Source of the DNA: Gammaproteobacteria bacterium
GTDB lineage: Bacteria; Pseudomonadota; Gammaproteobacteria; Steroidobacterales; Steroidobacteraceae
Length of the DNA stretch: 37,008 bases
Direction of reading: 5' to 3'
Assembly (NCBI GenBank): GCA_025357835.1
Contig: JANYLM010000010.1
Location: forward strand, 1 to 37,008
A program made the position numbers and the translations under genes. The notes beneath the pieces were generated by a model, which saw only the letters and a list, made by a program, of their open reading frames with translations, had not been told where the DNA came from and ran no database searches. Shown one piece after another: positions 16,046 to 25,390 of the stretch. Numbering within the stretch: the first letter of the stretch is position 1; every line of letters begins with the position of its first letter.

Positions 16046-16686
16046 GGCGTGTGCGATCCGCTCGTGCCGCGATCGTTAATCGATCGCTCAATATGCGTGA
16101 TGGCCTCGAGTTTGGCTCGAGCCTCGTCCAAGGCTTTGCGCAGCTTCACGTTTTCATCCAATTCCTGGCCCAAGCGCCGGTTGATCGCCTGCAGCTTGTC
16201 ACGTGAATCATCGTGCGCCGCGTCGTCTCGTATGCGCTTGTTCTCAGCCTGAAGTATCAGCCTTTGTTCGACCTCTTTGAGCTCGACCAAGGCCAATAAG
16301 CGTTCAATCGGTAGTAGAGTTTCAGGCCTAGCCAGCAGTTCCGACAACTGTCGCTGTGCTGCGACGGGGTCGGAGCCGCTGTACCCCGGTGTGGCCAGCG
16401 CCAGAGCGTATTTGAGTCTATTGCTGGTAGTGGGGGTCAGATCGGCGGCATCCTTGGCCGTCTGGAACAGTTCCGCCTGGCGCGCCGGATCGCCCTGCGG
16501 CAGGTTGCTCATCAGGTCGAGCAGGGGCGCGATGGGACCCAATTCCTGAGGCGCATGATCCGGTGCCGAAGGAGCGGCCGGCTTTTGGCGGGCAAAGGAG
16601 CTACTGACGCCGCAGGCACTTATCCAGCTCAAAGCGACGGCGCATGCTGCAAAGCGCAAGCATTTATGCCGCATGGGCTTTTTCAC
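16042..16686 (-). CDS. qseG: QseG-like outer-membrane lipoprotein of the GlrKR system
   Basis: A 214-residue lipoprotein with a short signal peptide and lipobox WISAC (Cys25), then a Pro/Ala-rich stretch and a long alpha-helical, coiled-coil-prone C-terminal half rich in Glu, Lys and Leu. In enterobacteria QseG lies between glrK and glrR and modulates the kinase from the periplasm; here it has the same position and orientation. Sequence identity to QseG looks low, so the name rests on synteny, lipobox and helical character. GTG 16686 overlaps the end of glrK by 23 bp; ATG 16674 is an in-frame alternative with an 11-bp overlap and a cleaner signal peptide. Confidence 0.75.
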   Translation of the reverse strand: MKKPMRHKCLRFAACAVALSWISACGVSSSFARQKPAAPSAPDHAPQELGPIAPLLDLMSNLPQGDPARQAELFQTAKDAADLTPTTSNRLKYALALATPGYSGSDPVAAQRQLSELLARPETLLPIERLLALVELKEVEQRLILQAENKRIRDDAAHDDSRDKLQAINRRLGQELDENVKLRKALDEARAKLEAITHIERSINDRGTSGSHTP

Positions 16687-18136
16687 GCGGTATCATGGCC
16701 TGACACATGGGTAAACGCACTCGAAAGTGCGCGCCTCCCGATTTGGCTTCGAGAATCTCAATGCTGCCGCTGTGCGCGTTGACGAATTCGGTCACCACCG
16801 ACAGTCCGATTCCCGTTCCCTTGACGTGTCCTCCCTGGGGCGTCTTTCCCTGATAAAAAGCCTCAAATATCCGATCGCGCTCATCGGCAGGAATTCCCGG
16901 CCCGCTGTCCATGACATCCAGCACCAACTGATCACGTTCGGCGCGTGCATGTATCGAAATGGCGCCGCCGCGGGGTGTGAACTTGATGGCGTTCGACAGC
17001 AAATTGTCGAGGATCAGGCGTACCTTGCCGCGGTCGGCGACCGGCGTGAGATCTTCAACGTGGACGTCGAGTCGCACACGCTGTGCCACCAAGGTGAGTT
17101 GCTGGCTTTCCAATACGCTCTTGATCATGGGCCGTAATTTGAATTCGCTGATCTCCAAGCCGACGCTCTTGGCCTGCCAGGCGCTGAAAGACAGCAGATT
17201 TTCAATGAGTCGCTGCAGCTTCATCCCGTTCTCGCGCAAGATCGCGGTCACTTCGCGTTGGCTGCTTTTCAGCTCACCGACCGCTCCGTCCATCAGCAGT
17301 TCGGTTCCCTCCCGTATATTTGCCAGCGGCGTCTTCAGTTCATGCGACATGTGCCGCAGGAATCGGTTTTTCTCCTGCGCCAGATCGAGCAACCGTCCCC
17401 GCAGCCATTCCAATTGCGCCGCCAGACGCTCCAGGTCCGCAGGTCCGCGGATGGCGATGGGTCTGGAAAACGTGCCGCGACCCAATTCACTGATGGCGCG
17501 GTCGATGGCGCGAATGGGCCGGCCGAATAGGTAGGTGAATACGCCCACCACCGCCAGCGTCAAGGGCACGAGCAATAATGTCTCCCAAAACAGATTGCGC
17601 TGCGCGCGCTGGGTCGCGAGTTGCAGACTGGTCAGTTCACGATCGATTTGTGCACTGACGCGGTTCGATACCTTGGATGCGCGGTCCGAGAGCTGCGGAA
17701 ACTCATTGATCAAGTCCGCCATGCGCGCTGAATTGGGCTCGCTCCGCTTCATTTCTTGCTGCCGGCTGTCGGCCTCGCCCTGTAGTGCCTGCACATCTTC
17801 ATGCGACTCGGCATCCAGCGGCATGGCAAGCAGTTCACTGAGAGTGGCCGCCAGCCGGTCCTGATTGCGGGCATACACATCGAGCAGATCCTTATTGCCG
17901 ATGATCTGGTACAGGCGCGCGGTACGCTCGAGCGCGCCTATCTCCTCGAACATACGCTGGTTGTTGCGAGTGCCCCGAACGCCGTGCACCACCAATTGCT
18001 CGCTGCGGGCCGACAGGCGATTCATTTGTACGGCCGCGTTTACGATGGCGAAAAGCGGCGGAGCAGCCACGATGGTGAAGCCGATCAGCATCAGGCCGCT
18101 CAATGACTTAGGTCGTGGTAATCGCATGGGCGGCAT
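16664..18136 (-). CDS. glrK: Sensor histidine kinase GlrK (QseE)
   Basis: A 490-residue membrane kinase. One N-terminal transmembrane helix (GLMLIGFTIVAAPPLFAIV), a helical periplasmic sensor region and a second helix (LLLVPLTLAVVGVFTYLF) precede a HAMP-like linker, the HisKA domain with phosphorylated His265 (MSHELKTPLANIREGTELL) and an HATPase domain with the N box DNLLSNAIKF, DSGPGIP and GTGIGLSVV. The REGTELL stretch after the histidine is characteristic of GlrK. ATG 18136 fits the E. coli protein's N-terminus; the open frame extends to 18190 but without similarity. It is the first gene of the glrK-qseG-glrR operon, with overlapping reading frames, and is divergent from srkA across 56 bp. 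Confidence 0.95.
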   Translation of the reverse strand: MPPMRLPRPKSLSGLMLIGFTIVAAPPLFAIVNAAVQMNRLSARSEQLVVHGVRGTRNNQRMFEEIGALERTARLYQIIGNKDLLDVYARNQDRLAATLSELLAMPLDAESHEDVQALQGEADSRQQEMKRSEPNSARMADLINEFPQLSDRASKVSNRVSAQIDRELTSLQLATQRAQRNLFWETLLLVPLTLAVVGVFTYLFGRPIRAIDRAISELGRGTFSRPIAIRGPADLERLAAQLEWLRGRLLDLAQEKNRFLRHMSHELKTPLANIREGTELLMDGAVGELKSSQREVTAILRENGMKLQRLIENLLSFSAWQAKSVGLEISEFKLRPMIKSVLESQQLTLVAQRVRLDVHVEDLTPVADRGKVRLILDNLLSNAIKFTPRGGAISIHARAERDQLVLDVMDSGPGIPADERDRIFEAFYQGKTPQGGHVKGTGIGLSVVTEFVNAHSGSIEILEAKSGGAHFRVRLPMCQAMIPREKAHAA

Positions 18137-18179
18137 TCTAGCAGCGTGCTTTATCAAAGGAGTGACCGCATCGTACCTG

Positions 18180-18185
18180 TAGAAT
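18180..18185 (+). promoter_or_regulatory. TAGAAT -10-like box 7 bases before srkA ATG
   Basis: The box leaves only 7 bases to ATG 18193, and no Shine-Dalgarno sequence lies between them. This suggests a leaderless or nearly leaderless srkA transcript. No convincing -35 element was found. Confidence 0.35.
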
Positions 18186-18192
18186 TCCAATT

Positions 18193-19176
18193 ATGAACAG
18201 TAGTGATGCACCTTATACCGAGCTATCGCCTGAGACCGTCTTGGATGCAATCGAGGCGCTGGGGCATCGCTGCGACGGCCGGGTCCTGGCGCTCAATAGC
18301 TATGAAAATAGGGTGTACCAGATCGGTATTGAGGAGGGCGCACCAGTGGTCGCCAAATTTTATCGGCCGGGCCGCTGGACGGACGCCGCGATTCGCGAAG
18401 AACACGCATTTGCCGGCGAGTTGGCGGCGCAGGAAATTCCAGTGGTGGCGCCATTGCTTACGGAAGGTGAATCCCTGCATGCGCACCGTGGGTTTCGCTA
18501 TGCCATTTTTCCACGCCGCGGCGGCCGCTGGCCGGAATTGGGGGTCAGCGACGATCGGGAATGGGTGGGCCGGTTCCTCGGCCGAATCCATGCGGTGGGC
18601 CGAGCCGCGCGTTTTCAGGAGCGCGTGCGCCTGTCCGTGGAAGATCTGGGCCGTAGGGCGCGCGATTTCGTACTCGACGGAGACTGGATGCCCGATTATC
18701 TGGCCACCAAGTACGCCGATGTCACGGATGATCTTCTGGATGAGATCGAGGCGCGCGCCGACGGCTGGGGTGGGGCGGCTCTGGGGCGGATTCTCGGTGA
18801 CTGTCACCGCGGTAATATTTTGTGGACGGAACAGGGGCCGCACTTCGTCGATCTCGACGATTGCCTGACCGGACCCGCCATTCAGGACCTGTGGATGTTG
18901 CTGGCCGGCGGCCAGCAGGAGATGCGCACGGGGTTGCGCGATTTACTGCAGGGATACGAGCAATTCCTGCCGTTTGATCGCAGTGAAATTGCGCTCATCG
19001 AGCCGCTGCGCGCCTTGCGCATGATCCACTATTCGGCATGGCTGGCGCGGCGCTGGCACGACCCTGCCTTTCCTCAAGCCTTTCCCTGGTTCGCCGAGCC
19101 GCGCTATTGGGAGGAGCACTACCGCGCCCTCGACGAGCAGCTCGCTGCGGTCATGGGTCCGCCGCTTGAGTTGTGA
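18193..19176 (+). CDS. srkA: Stress response Ser/Thr kinase SrkA (YihE)
   Basis: A 327-residue cytoplasmic protein kinase of the aminoglycoside-phosphotransferase fold, almost the same length as E. coli SrkA (328). In E. coli it protects cells from death under stress by countering MazEF-type toxicity. The catalytic loop GDCHRGNIL carries Asp203 and His205, and FVDLDDCLTGP supplies the metal-binding aspartate near residue 219; both match the known E. coli positions 201 and 217. The N-terminal LNSYENRVYQIG is also typical. The ATG has no ribosome site but a -10-like box directly upstream. A small lipoprotein gene follows 29 bp later, possibly in the same transcript. Confidence 0.95.
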   Translation: MNSSDAPYTELSPETVLDAIEALGHRCDGRVLALNSYENRVYQIGIEEGAPVVAKFYRPGRWTDAAIREEHAFAGELAAQEIPVVAPLLTEGESLHAHRGFRYAIFPRRGGRWPELGVSDDREWVGRFLGRIHAVGRAARFQERVRLSVEDLGRRARDFVLDGDWMPDYLATKYADVTDDLLDEIEARADGWGGAALGRILGDCHRGNILWTEQGPHFVDLDDCLTGPAIQDLWMLLAGGQQEMRTGLRDLLQGYEQFLPFDRSEIALIEPLRALRMIHYSAWLARRWHDPAFPQAFPWFAEPRYWEEHYRALDEQLAAVMGPPLEL

Positions 19177-19205
19177 TCGGCCGCATATTTGGTGATCATA
19201 CGAAG

Positions 19206-19712
19206 ATGAAGACCGCGAGAGTCCTGACGCTCTGCATCGTGGCGGCGCTATGCGCCTGCCATCGAGATTCAGATACGCCACTGCAGCCGGTGCCCACGCC
19301 GCAGATCAGTGCTCCCGTGGTGGCCAAGAAGGGGCCCAGCGCGGCGGATTTGACTGCGGGCATGGTGGAGGCGGTGAGCCAGGGCAAATCTCAACTAGCA
19401 GTCCAGCTGAAGTTCGATCTGCAGCAACGCCCGGTTCTGGGGCAGACGCTCGATATCGACCTTGCCGTCGTGCCGCAAATTGACGCCGGCGGGGCGAATA
19501 TTCTGGTCACCGGCGGGGACGGCCTGACTGTTTTTCCGGGCACGGGCCAAATCGATTTGCCCGCCGTCCAGGCGGGCCAGGTGTATCGCCACAGCGTCAA
19601 AGTGACCCCCACGGTGGACGGTGTGTTGTTGCTGAGTTTTAACATATCTCTCAAACACGATGAAATGACCGAGTCACGGCTATTTACCATCCCTCTGATC
19701 GTCGAACGCTGA
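19206..19712 (+). CDS. Small predicted lipoprotein, function unknown
   Basis: 168 residues. A signal peptide with basic start (MKTARVLTLCIVAALCAC) ends in a lipobox-like LCAC, so the mature protein should be lipid-anchored. A Pro-rich linker follows, then about 130 residues of beta-rich sequence reminiscent of an Ig-like fold, with alternating hydrophobic strands (LDIDLAVVPQI, VDGVLLLSFNISL). I do not recognise the family. ATG 19206 is preferred over the open frame at 19173 because the signal peptide starts there. It follows srkA by 29 bp and ends 57 bp before typA. Confidence 0.75.
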   Translation: MKTARVLTLCIVAALCACHRDSDTPLQPVPTPQISAPVVAKKGPSAADLTAGMVEAVSQGKSQLAVQLKFDLQQRPVLGQTLDIDLAVVPQIDAGGANILVTGGDGLTVFPGTGQIDLPAVQAGQVYRHSVKVTPTVDGVLLLSFNISLKHDEMTESRLFTIPLIVER

Positions 19713-19717
19713 AACTA

Positions 19718-19746
19718 AGGCGCGAATCGCCTTAAGGCTCTATAAT
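19718..19746 (+). promoter_or_regulatory. Hairpin then TATAAT box upstream of typA
   Basis: AAGGCG (19718-19723) and CGCCTT (19729-19734) form a 6-bp stem with a 5-base loop, just after the lipoprotein stop. A consensus -10 TATAAT is at 19741-19746, and typA GTG at 19770 leaves a short leader. No good -35 was seen. The hairpin may be a weak terminator for the upstream gene. Confidence 0.5.
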
Positions 19747-19769
19747 GGTGGGTTTCCCGGGGCCTCACT

Positions 19770-21599
19770 GTGACTCAGAAACTTCGCAACATCGCCATTA
19801 TCGCGCACGTCGATCACGGCAAAACCACTCTCGTGGATCAGCTGTTACGGCAATCCGGAACGCTCGATGCGCGCAAGGACCTGCAAGAACGGGTCATGGA
19901 TTCGAACGATCTGGAGCGTGAGCGCGGCATCACCATTCTCGCGAAGAACACCGCGATTACCTGGGGCGACTACCGCATCAACATCGTCGATACGCCGGGC
20001 CACGCTGATTTCGGCGGTGAAGTCGAGCGTGTGCTCGCCATGGTCGATTGCGTGCTGCTGCTCGTCGACGCGGTGGACGGACCCATGCCGCAGACTCGCT
20101 TCGTGACGCAAAAGGCTTTCAAGCATGGCTTGCGCCCCATCGTCGTTATCAACAAGATCGATCGAGACGAGGCGCGCCCGGGATGGGTGCTGGATCAAAC
20201 CTTCGATTTGTTCGATCGCCTGGGAGCGACCGACGAACAACTGGATTTCCCGGTGATCTATGCGTCCGCTCTACGCGGCTTCGCGGGCCTGGAGTCGACG
20301 GTGCGCGACGGTGACATGCAGCCGCTGTTTAAGACCATCGTGGAGCATTGCCCGCCCCCCGACGTGGACGCGGACGGTCCATTGCAGCTTCAGGTGACGT
20401 TGTTGGATTACTCTAGTTATGTCGGTGCCATCGGCATCGGCCGCATCAAGCGCGGCACGATCAAGCGCGGCATGGCGGTCACGGTGATCAACCGCGAGGG
20501 CAAGCAGCGCCCCGAGAGGATCACCCAGATATTGGGCTTCCACGGGCTGACCCGCGTCGAAGTAGAGTCGGCCAGCGCCGGCGACATCGTAGCGTTTGCG
20601 GGGATCCCCGAGCCCAAGGTATCGGATACTCTGTGCGACCCCGCGACAGTGGCGCCATTGCCCAGCCTGACGGTCGACGAACCGACCATCAGCATGACTT
20701 TCGAGGTTAATACCTCGCCCTTCCTTGGGCGCGAAGGCAAGTTCGTCACCAGCCGGCAGATTCGCGAGCGCCTTGACCGCGAGTCCATTCACAATGTGGC
20801 CCTGCGGGTTGAGCCGACGGCGGATCCCGACAAGTTCGTCGTGTTCGGCCGCGGCGAATTGCATCTGGGCGTATTGCTGGAGAACATGCGCCGCGAAGGC
20901 TTTGAAATGGCCGTTTCGCGACCCCGCGTAGTCATCAAGCAAGTCGACGGCGCGGCGCACGAACCCTACGAGCAGGTCACCGTCGACGCCGACTCCGATG
21001 CGCAGGGCGACATCATGTCGGCGTTGGGCAGTCGAGGCGCGGAACTCAAGGACATGCAGGCCGACGGGCGCGGCCGAGTCCGATTGGATTACATGGTTCC
21101 GTCGCGCGGCTTGATCGGATTTCAGACCGAGTTTCGCACCATGACCCGCGGCACGGGGCTGCTGCACCATGTGTTCGATCATTATGGACCGGTGGTGCAG
21201 CGCGAGTTGGGCCAGCGCCCGAACGGCGTATTGATCGCGAACGGCCAGGGCGTGGCGCTGGCCTACTCGCTGTTCAGCTTGCAGGAGCGCGGCCGGCTGT
21301 GCATCGGTCCCGGCGAAGAGGTGTACGAAGGGATGATCATCGGCATGAACAATCGCGACAACGATTTGGTCGTGAACCCGCTCAAGGGCAAGAAGCTGAC
21401 CAACATGCGGGCCGCTGGCAAGGATGAAAATGTGGTTTTGACGCCGCCCATTCGCTTCTCGCTGGAACAGGCCATGGAATTCATCGACGACGACGAACTC
21501 ATCGAAGTGACCCCCACGTCCATTCGTCTGCGCAAGCGCAATTTGCGAGAGAACGACCGCAAGCGTTCGGAGCGCGAAACGGTGGACCAAGGATCGTAA
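19770..21599 (+). CDS. typA: Ribosome-associated GTPase TypA/BipA
   Basis: A 609-residue translational GTPase (E. coli 607) that binds the 70S ribosome and supports growth and 50S assembly at low temperature and under stress. G motifs are intact: G1 AHVDHGKTT, switch region [10 protein letters not shown]3 [15 protein letters not shown] and G4 NKIDR. EF-G-like domains III and V and the BipA-specific C-terminal domain follow, with the typical [11 protein letters not shown] and [14 protein letters not shown] stretches. The start is GTG 19770, where similarity begins. The TAA stop lies in the loop of a hairpin (21589-21606). Confidence 0.98.
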   Translation: MTQKLRNIAIIAHVDHGKTTLVDQLLRQSGTLDARKDLQERVMDSNDLERERGITILAKNTAITWGDYRINIVDTPGHADFGGEVERVLAMVDCVLLLVDAVDGPMPQTRFVTQKAFKHGLRPIVVINKIDRDEARPGWVLDQTFDLFDRLGATDEQLDFPVIYASALRGFAGLESTVRDGDMQPLFKTIVEHCPPPDVDADGPLQLQVTLLDYSSYVGAIGIGRIKRGTIKRGMAVTVINREGKQRPERITQILGFHGLTRVEVESASAGDIVAFAGIPEPKVSDTLCDPATVAPLPSLTVDEPTISMTFEVNTSPFLGREGKFVTSRQIRERLDRESIHNVALRVEPTADPDKFVVFGRGELHLGVLLENMRREGFEMAVSRPRVVIKQVDGAAHEPYEQVTVDADSDAQGDIMSALGSRGAELKDMQADGRGRVRLDYMVPSRGLIGFQTEFRTMTRGTGLLHHVFDHYGPVVQRELGQRPNGVLIANGQGVALAYSLFSLQERGRLCIGPGEEVYEGMIIGMNNRDNDLVVNPLKGKKLTNMRAAGKDENVVLTPPIRFSLEQAMEFIDDDELIEVTPTSIRLRKRNLRENDRKRSERETVDQGS

Positions 21600-21606
21600 G
21601 ATCCTT
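21589..21606 (+). terminator. Hairpin AAGGATC-GTAA-GATCCTT at the typA stop codon
   Basis: A perfect 7-bp stem with a 4-base loop; the TAA stop (21597-21599) is in the loop. No U-run follows, so it may work as an RNA 3'-end stabiliser rather than a strong terminator. Confidence 0.45.
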
Positions 21607-21619
21607 CGCTTCGCGGGGT

Positions 21620-21640
21620 CCGATTATTTAACCGATTATT
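21620..21640. repeat. Direct repeat CCGATTATT, 12-bp period
   Basis: CCGATTATT occurs at 21620-21628 and again at 21632-21640, separated by TAA, between typA and the GGDEF-EAL gene. One-turn-spaced repeats of this kind can bind tandem regulators; no known box was recognised. Confidence 0.45.
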
Positions 21641-21726
21641 GGCCGAACCGAGACGCGCGTCACGCCGCCACTGCGGGATCTCCCTAACATCTAGCTTCCA
21701 TCCGGCGCCGTCGCGCCGTAGATTAA

Positions 21727-24700
21727 GTGCGGGAGATCAGGGACTTGTCACGCGACAACGCGGCCGCAATTCGCAGCGAGGCAACGCATCGTAGCGAGGC
21801 TGAGCAGCCTGCGGACAATTTGAATCACCTGCTCGAGCGCCAGATTACGGAGGCACGCGGCAGCAGCGGCGATTTAGACGTTGAAACGCTGCTCGGAATG
21901 GTGAGCGCGCACTACGATAGGATCGACGGGGAAAGGCGCGGCGTGGTGCGCTCGATGCAGCTCATGTCGGACGAGGCGCAAGCCCTCACGCGCGAGATTC
22001 GTGAGGAGACCGCCTCGCATCTGCAGGCCATCTTGGACAATGTCAAAGACGCCATCGTCACCTTGGACGATGCCGGCCATATCGAAACCTTCAATCCCAC
22101 CGGGGAACTCATTTTCGGCTACGCGCCGGCGGAGATCCTGGGCCGCTCGCTCGACTACTTGCTCCCCGACATCGCGAGCGACCATGGGGACTTTCTCGAA
22201 CGCTTCGCCACCAAGATCGACGATACCCATGTGGATCTGGCGGCGCATCAGACTTGGGGTCGGACCAAGGGCGGCAATCGGGTCGCGGTGGAGATCGCCG
22301 TCAGCAAGGCCAAGCTCAATTGGCGCGACGGCTACATCGTCAGTATTCGCGACATCACCGAAAGGCATCTTGCCGAACAGTCAATGCGCGAAAGCGAGGC
22401 ACGCTATCGAACTTTGGTGGAGCACGCTCCCGAAGTGATCGTGGTGTTCGATGTCGACCAAGGCACATTCGTCGACGTTAACGACAATGCCTGCCGCTTC
22501 TTCAAGATGCCGCGCGAGGCCCTGCTTGCCAGCGGCGCACCTTCCTTCGGGCCGCCGCGGGGCTTCATCGAAGGCGCGCTGGCGGGCGATGCGCCGGTCT
22601 TCGAGTGGGCGCACTGCGATGCCACGGGCCAGAACATGCCCTGCGAAGTGCGTTTCGTGCGCTTGCCCAGTTCCAATCGCCGGCTGATTCGCGCCAGCAT
22701 CACCGACATCACCGAGCGCAAGCGCGCGGATGCGGTCGCCGCCGGCGAGCGTCGCGTATTCGAAAAAATCGCCGCCAACGCGCCGCTGGCCTCGGCGCTG
22801 GACTCGATTTGCGAACTGATCGAGTGCGTCATGCTGGAGAGCCGTTGCGCCGTCAATCTGTTGGATCATGAACGGCAGGCATTGAATTTCGGTGCCGCGC
22901 CGCATTTGCCGCGCGAATTCGTAGCGGCGATGGACGGCGTGCCCATCGAGATCCGCTACGGCTCCTGCGCCGCCGCCGTGTACTTGGAGCGGCACATCAC
23001 CGTCGCCGACATCGAGACGGACGCACTATGGGAGTTTCGCCGCGAGGCGGCGCAGCATGCCTCCCTGAGAGCTGCCTGGTCCACGCCCATTGTCGCTTCG
23101 GACGGGCGGGTCGTCGGCACTTTGGCGGTCTACAGGCGCCTTGCGGGCGTGCCGTTGGTAAAGGACCGCGAGCTGATGTCGCGCATGGCGCAGATCGCCG
23201 GAATCGCCATCGAGCGCCGCGGCGCCGAGGATGCGCTGCGCAACAGCGAGGTGAAATTTCGCGGCCTCTTCGAAAACATGATGGAAGGCGTATACCAGAC
23301 CGCGCGCGACGGCCGCATTCTCGTCGCGAATCCGGCGTTCGTGAACCTCATGGGTTACGGCTCGGCGGAGGAACTCTATCAAACGCCGGCGGAGGCGCTG
23401 TATTGGTATCCGAATGACCGCGACACCTTCGTGCGCCGGGTGGAGAGTGCAGGCGAGTTGCGCAACGAAGAATACGTATTGCGCCGCAAGGACGGCTCCA
23501 TGCTCGTGGTCATGGATTCGAGCCGGGTGGTGCGCGACAAGCAGGGACGGGTCACGGGCTACGAAGGGACGATCACCGACAACACGGAGCGCAAGAAGGC
23601 GGAGACCGCTGTTTTCCAGGCCAAGGAGCGTGCCCAGGTCACCTTGCAATCCATCGGCGATGCGGTCATCACCACCGACTCCGAGGGACGCATCGATTAC
23701 ATGAACCCGGTCGCCGAAAGCTTGACCGGCTGGGAGAACCGCGAGGCGCAGTCGCGGCTCATCGGCGAAGTGTTGACCGTCATCGACGAGACAACCCGCG
23801 AAGCCAGCGAGAGCCCGGTGGTGCGCTGCCTGCGCGAAGGGCAAGTGCTGGGGCTCGCCGAGCACACGGTGCTGGTGAATCGCCGCGGCCAGGAGCTGGC
23901 CATCCAAGATTCGGCGGCGCCGATCCGCGATCGGGCCGGCAATCTCATAGGTGCCGTCATGGTATTCCACGATGTGAGCAAGGAACGCCGCCTGCATCGC
24001 GCGCTGCACTACCAGGCCAGCCACGATGCCCTTACTGGTTTGATCAATCGGCGTGAATTCGAAAATCGTCTCACCGCCGCTGTCGAAAACGCGCGGCAAG
24101 AATCGGGCAGCCGCCATGCCCTGCTATATCTGGATTTGGATCAATTCAAATTGGTCAACGACACCTGTGGACATCCTGCGGGCGATCAGCTGCTAAAGCA
24201 GATCACCGCCGTGCTGCAATCGCGGGTGCGCAGCGGCGACACCCTGGCGCGATTGGGCGGCGATGAGTTCGGTATTTTGCTGCAAAGTTGTTCGCTGGAT
24301 CAGGCGCTGCGCATCGCTGAGAGCCTGCGCCAGGCGATTCGAGACTATAGATTCATATGGCAGGACGGCATGCTGCAGGTCGGGGTGAGTATCGGCATCG
24401 TCGAGATCACCCCCGAGACACCTACGGTGGCCAATGTGATGAGTGCCGCCGATGTCGCCTGCTACTCGGCCAAGGACCTCGGCCGCAATCGCGTGCAGCT
24501 CTACAAGCCCGACGACGTGCCCGAGCGGCATCGCGAGATGCACTGGGTGTCCAAATTGGCGCGGGCCTGCGACGAGAGCCGTTTTGAGCTGTTCTACCAA
24601 CCCATTGTGCCCATAAGCTCAACCGCGAACGAACGCGAACATTTCGAGCTGATGCTGCGATTGCGTGACGAATCGGGCGTTCTGGTGACGCCCGCCGAAT

Positions 24701-25308
24701 TCATCCCGGCGGCGGAGCGCTACAACGTGATGCCGGCGATCGACCGGTGGGTGGTTCGCCAGGCGCTCGATCGGCTGGTGCATCGCGTCGGGTCAGGAGT
24801 CAAGCCGTTCACGATCGCCGTCAATCTCTCGGGAACCTCGCTCAACGACGAGCGCTTTCTCGAGTATCTGATCGCGGAGCTCAGCAACAACGAGTTGGTC
24901 GCGGGCGCGATGTGTTTCGAAATCACGGAAACCGCCGCCATTTCCAACTTGGCCAATGTGGTGTATTTCATGCGTGAGCTCAAGGCGCGCGGCTGCCACT
25001 TCGCGTTGGATGACTTCGGCAGCGGCCTATCGTCGTTCATGTACTTGAAGACGCTGCCGGTGGACTATCTGAAAATAGACGGGCAGTTCGTAGAGAACGT
25101 CACGCGCGATCGGGTCGATCGCAGCATGGTGGAGGCGATCAGCCAGGTCGGCAAAACCATGGGTATCCAAACCATCGCCGAACGGGTGGAATCCGCGGAA
25201 GTGCTGGACGAACTGAGGCGACTCGGGGTCGGTTATGCGCAGGGGTTTCATATCGCCAGACCCTGCTCGACAAAGGAGTTCCCCTACCTGCGCGAGCCTT
25301 CCAGATAA
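21727..25308 (+). CDS. PAS-PAS-GAF-PAS-PAS-GGDEF-EAL cyclic-di-GMP signalling protein
   Basis: A 1193-residue protein with no membrane segment, so probably cytoplasmic. A helical N-terminus is followed by PAS domains about 97-215 and 217-335, a GAF domain about 340-500, PAS about 501-625 and 629-755, GGDEF about 757-930 and EAL about 945-1190. The cyclase motif GGDEF is intact (844-848), with an RSGD inhibitory site (835-838) at the canonical five-residue spacing. The EAL domain has ELMLR (Glu974) where EALLR is usual, and keeps FEITETAA, DDFGSG, LKIDG and GYAQGFH, so phosphodiesterase activity is plausible. It therefore could both make and break c-di-GMP under control of redox or ligand-sensing PAS/GAF domains. 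GTG 21727 lacks a clear ribosome site; a later start, such as ATG 21958, is possible. Confidence 0.95.
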   Translation: MREIRDLSRDNAAAIRSEATHRSEAEQPADNLNHLLERQITEARGSSGDLDVETLLGMVSAHYDRIDGERRGVVRSMQLMSDEAQALTREIREETASHLQAILDNVKDAIVTLDDAGHIETFNPTGELIFGYAPAEILGRSLDYLLPDIASDHGDFLERFATKIDDTHVDLAAHQTWGRTKGGNRVAVEIAVSKAKLNWRDGYIVSIRDITERHLAEQSMRESEARYRTLVEHAPEVIVVFDVDQGTFVDVNDNACRFFKMPREALLASGAPSFGPPRGFIEGALAGDAPVFEWAHCDATGQNMPCEVRFVRLPSSNRRLIRASITDITERKRADAVAAGERRVFEKIAANAPLASALDSICELIECVMLESRCAVNLLDHERQALNFGAAPHLPREFVAAMDGVPIEIRYGSCAAAVYLERHITVADIETDALWEFRREAAQHASLRAAWSTPIVASDGRVVGTLAVYRRLAGVPLVKDRELMSRMAQIAGIAIERRGAEDALRNSEVKFRGLFENMMEGVYQTARDGRILVANPAFVNLMGYGSAEELYQTPAEALYWYPNDRDTFVRRVESAGELRNEEYVLRRKDGSMLVVMDSSRVVRDKQGRVTGYEGTITDNTERKKAETAVFQAKERAQVTLQSIGDAVITTDSEGRIDYMNPVAESLTGWENREAQSRLIGEVLTVIDETTREASESPVVRCLREGQVLGLAEHTVLVNRRGQELAIQDSAAPIRDRAGNLIGAVMVFHDVSKERRLHRALHYQASHDALTGLINRREFENRLTAAVENARQESGSRHALLYLDLDQFKLVNDTCGHPAGDQLLKQITAVLQSRVRSGDTLARLGGDEFGILLQSCSLDQALRIAESLRQAIRDYRFIWQDGMLQVGVSIGIVEITPETPTVANVMSAADVACYSAKDLGRNRVQLYKPDDVPERHREMHWVSKLARACDESRFELFYQPIVPISSTANEREHFELMLRLRDESGVLVTPAEFIPAAERYNVMPAIDRWVVRQALDRLVHRVGSGVKPFTIAVNLSGTSLNDERFLEYLIAELSNNELVAGAMCFEITETAAISNLANVVYFMRELKARGCHFALDDFGSGLSSFMYLKTLPVDYLKIDGQFVENVTRDRVDRSMVEAISQVGKTMGIQTIAERVESAEVLDELRRLGVGYAQGFHIARPCSTKEFPYLREPSR

Positions 25309-25371
25309 GCCTGAGCAATTCCGAAATACTTTGCGCTTTCGCGTGACTTGAATCGGCGGACGCACTGGCAC

Positions 25372-25390
25372 CGGCCGTTGACTATGGCCG
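25372..25390. terminator. Weak hairpin after the TonB-dependent receptor gene
   Basis: CGGCC (25372-25376) and GGCCG (25386-25390) can pair around a 9-base loop directly beyond the receptor stop codon, between two convergent genes. There is no T-run. Confidence 0.25.

Noticed and set aside
20271..21590. A 439-codon open frame antisense to typA
   Set aside because: It lies opposite a fully conserved GTPase and has no recognisable domain; long antisense frames are expected in G+C-rich genes with biased third positions.
23026..24117. A 363-codon open frame antisense to the GGDEF-EAL gene
   Set aside because: Composition reflects the complement of the real gene; no motif, start signal or family.
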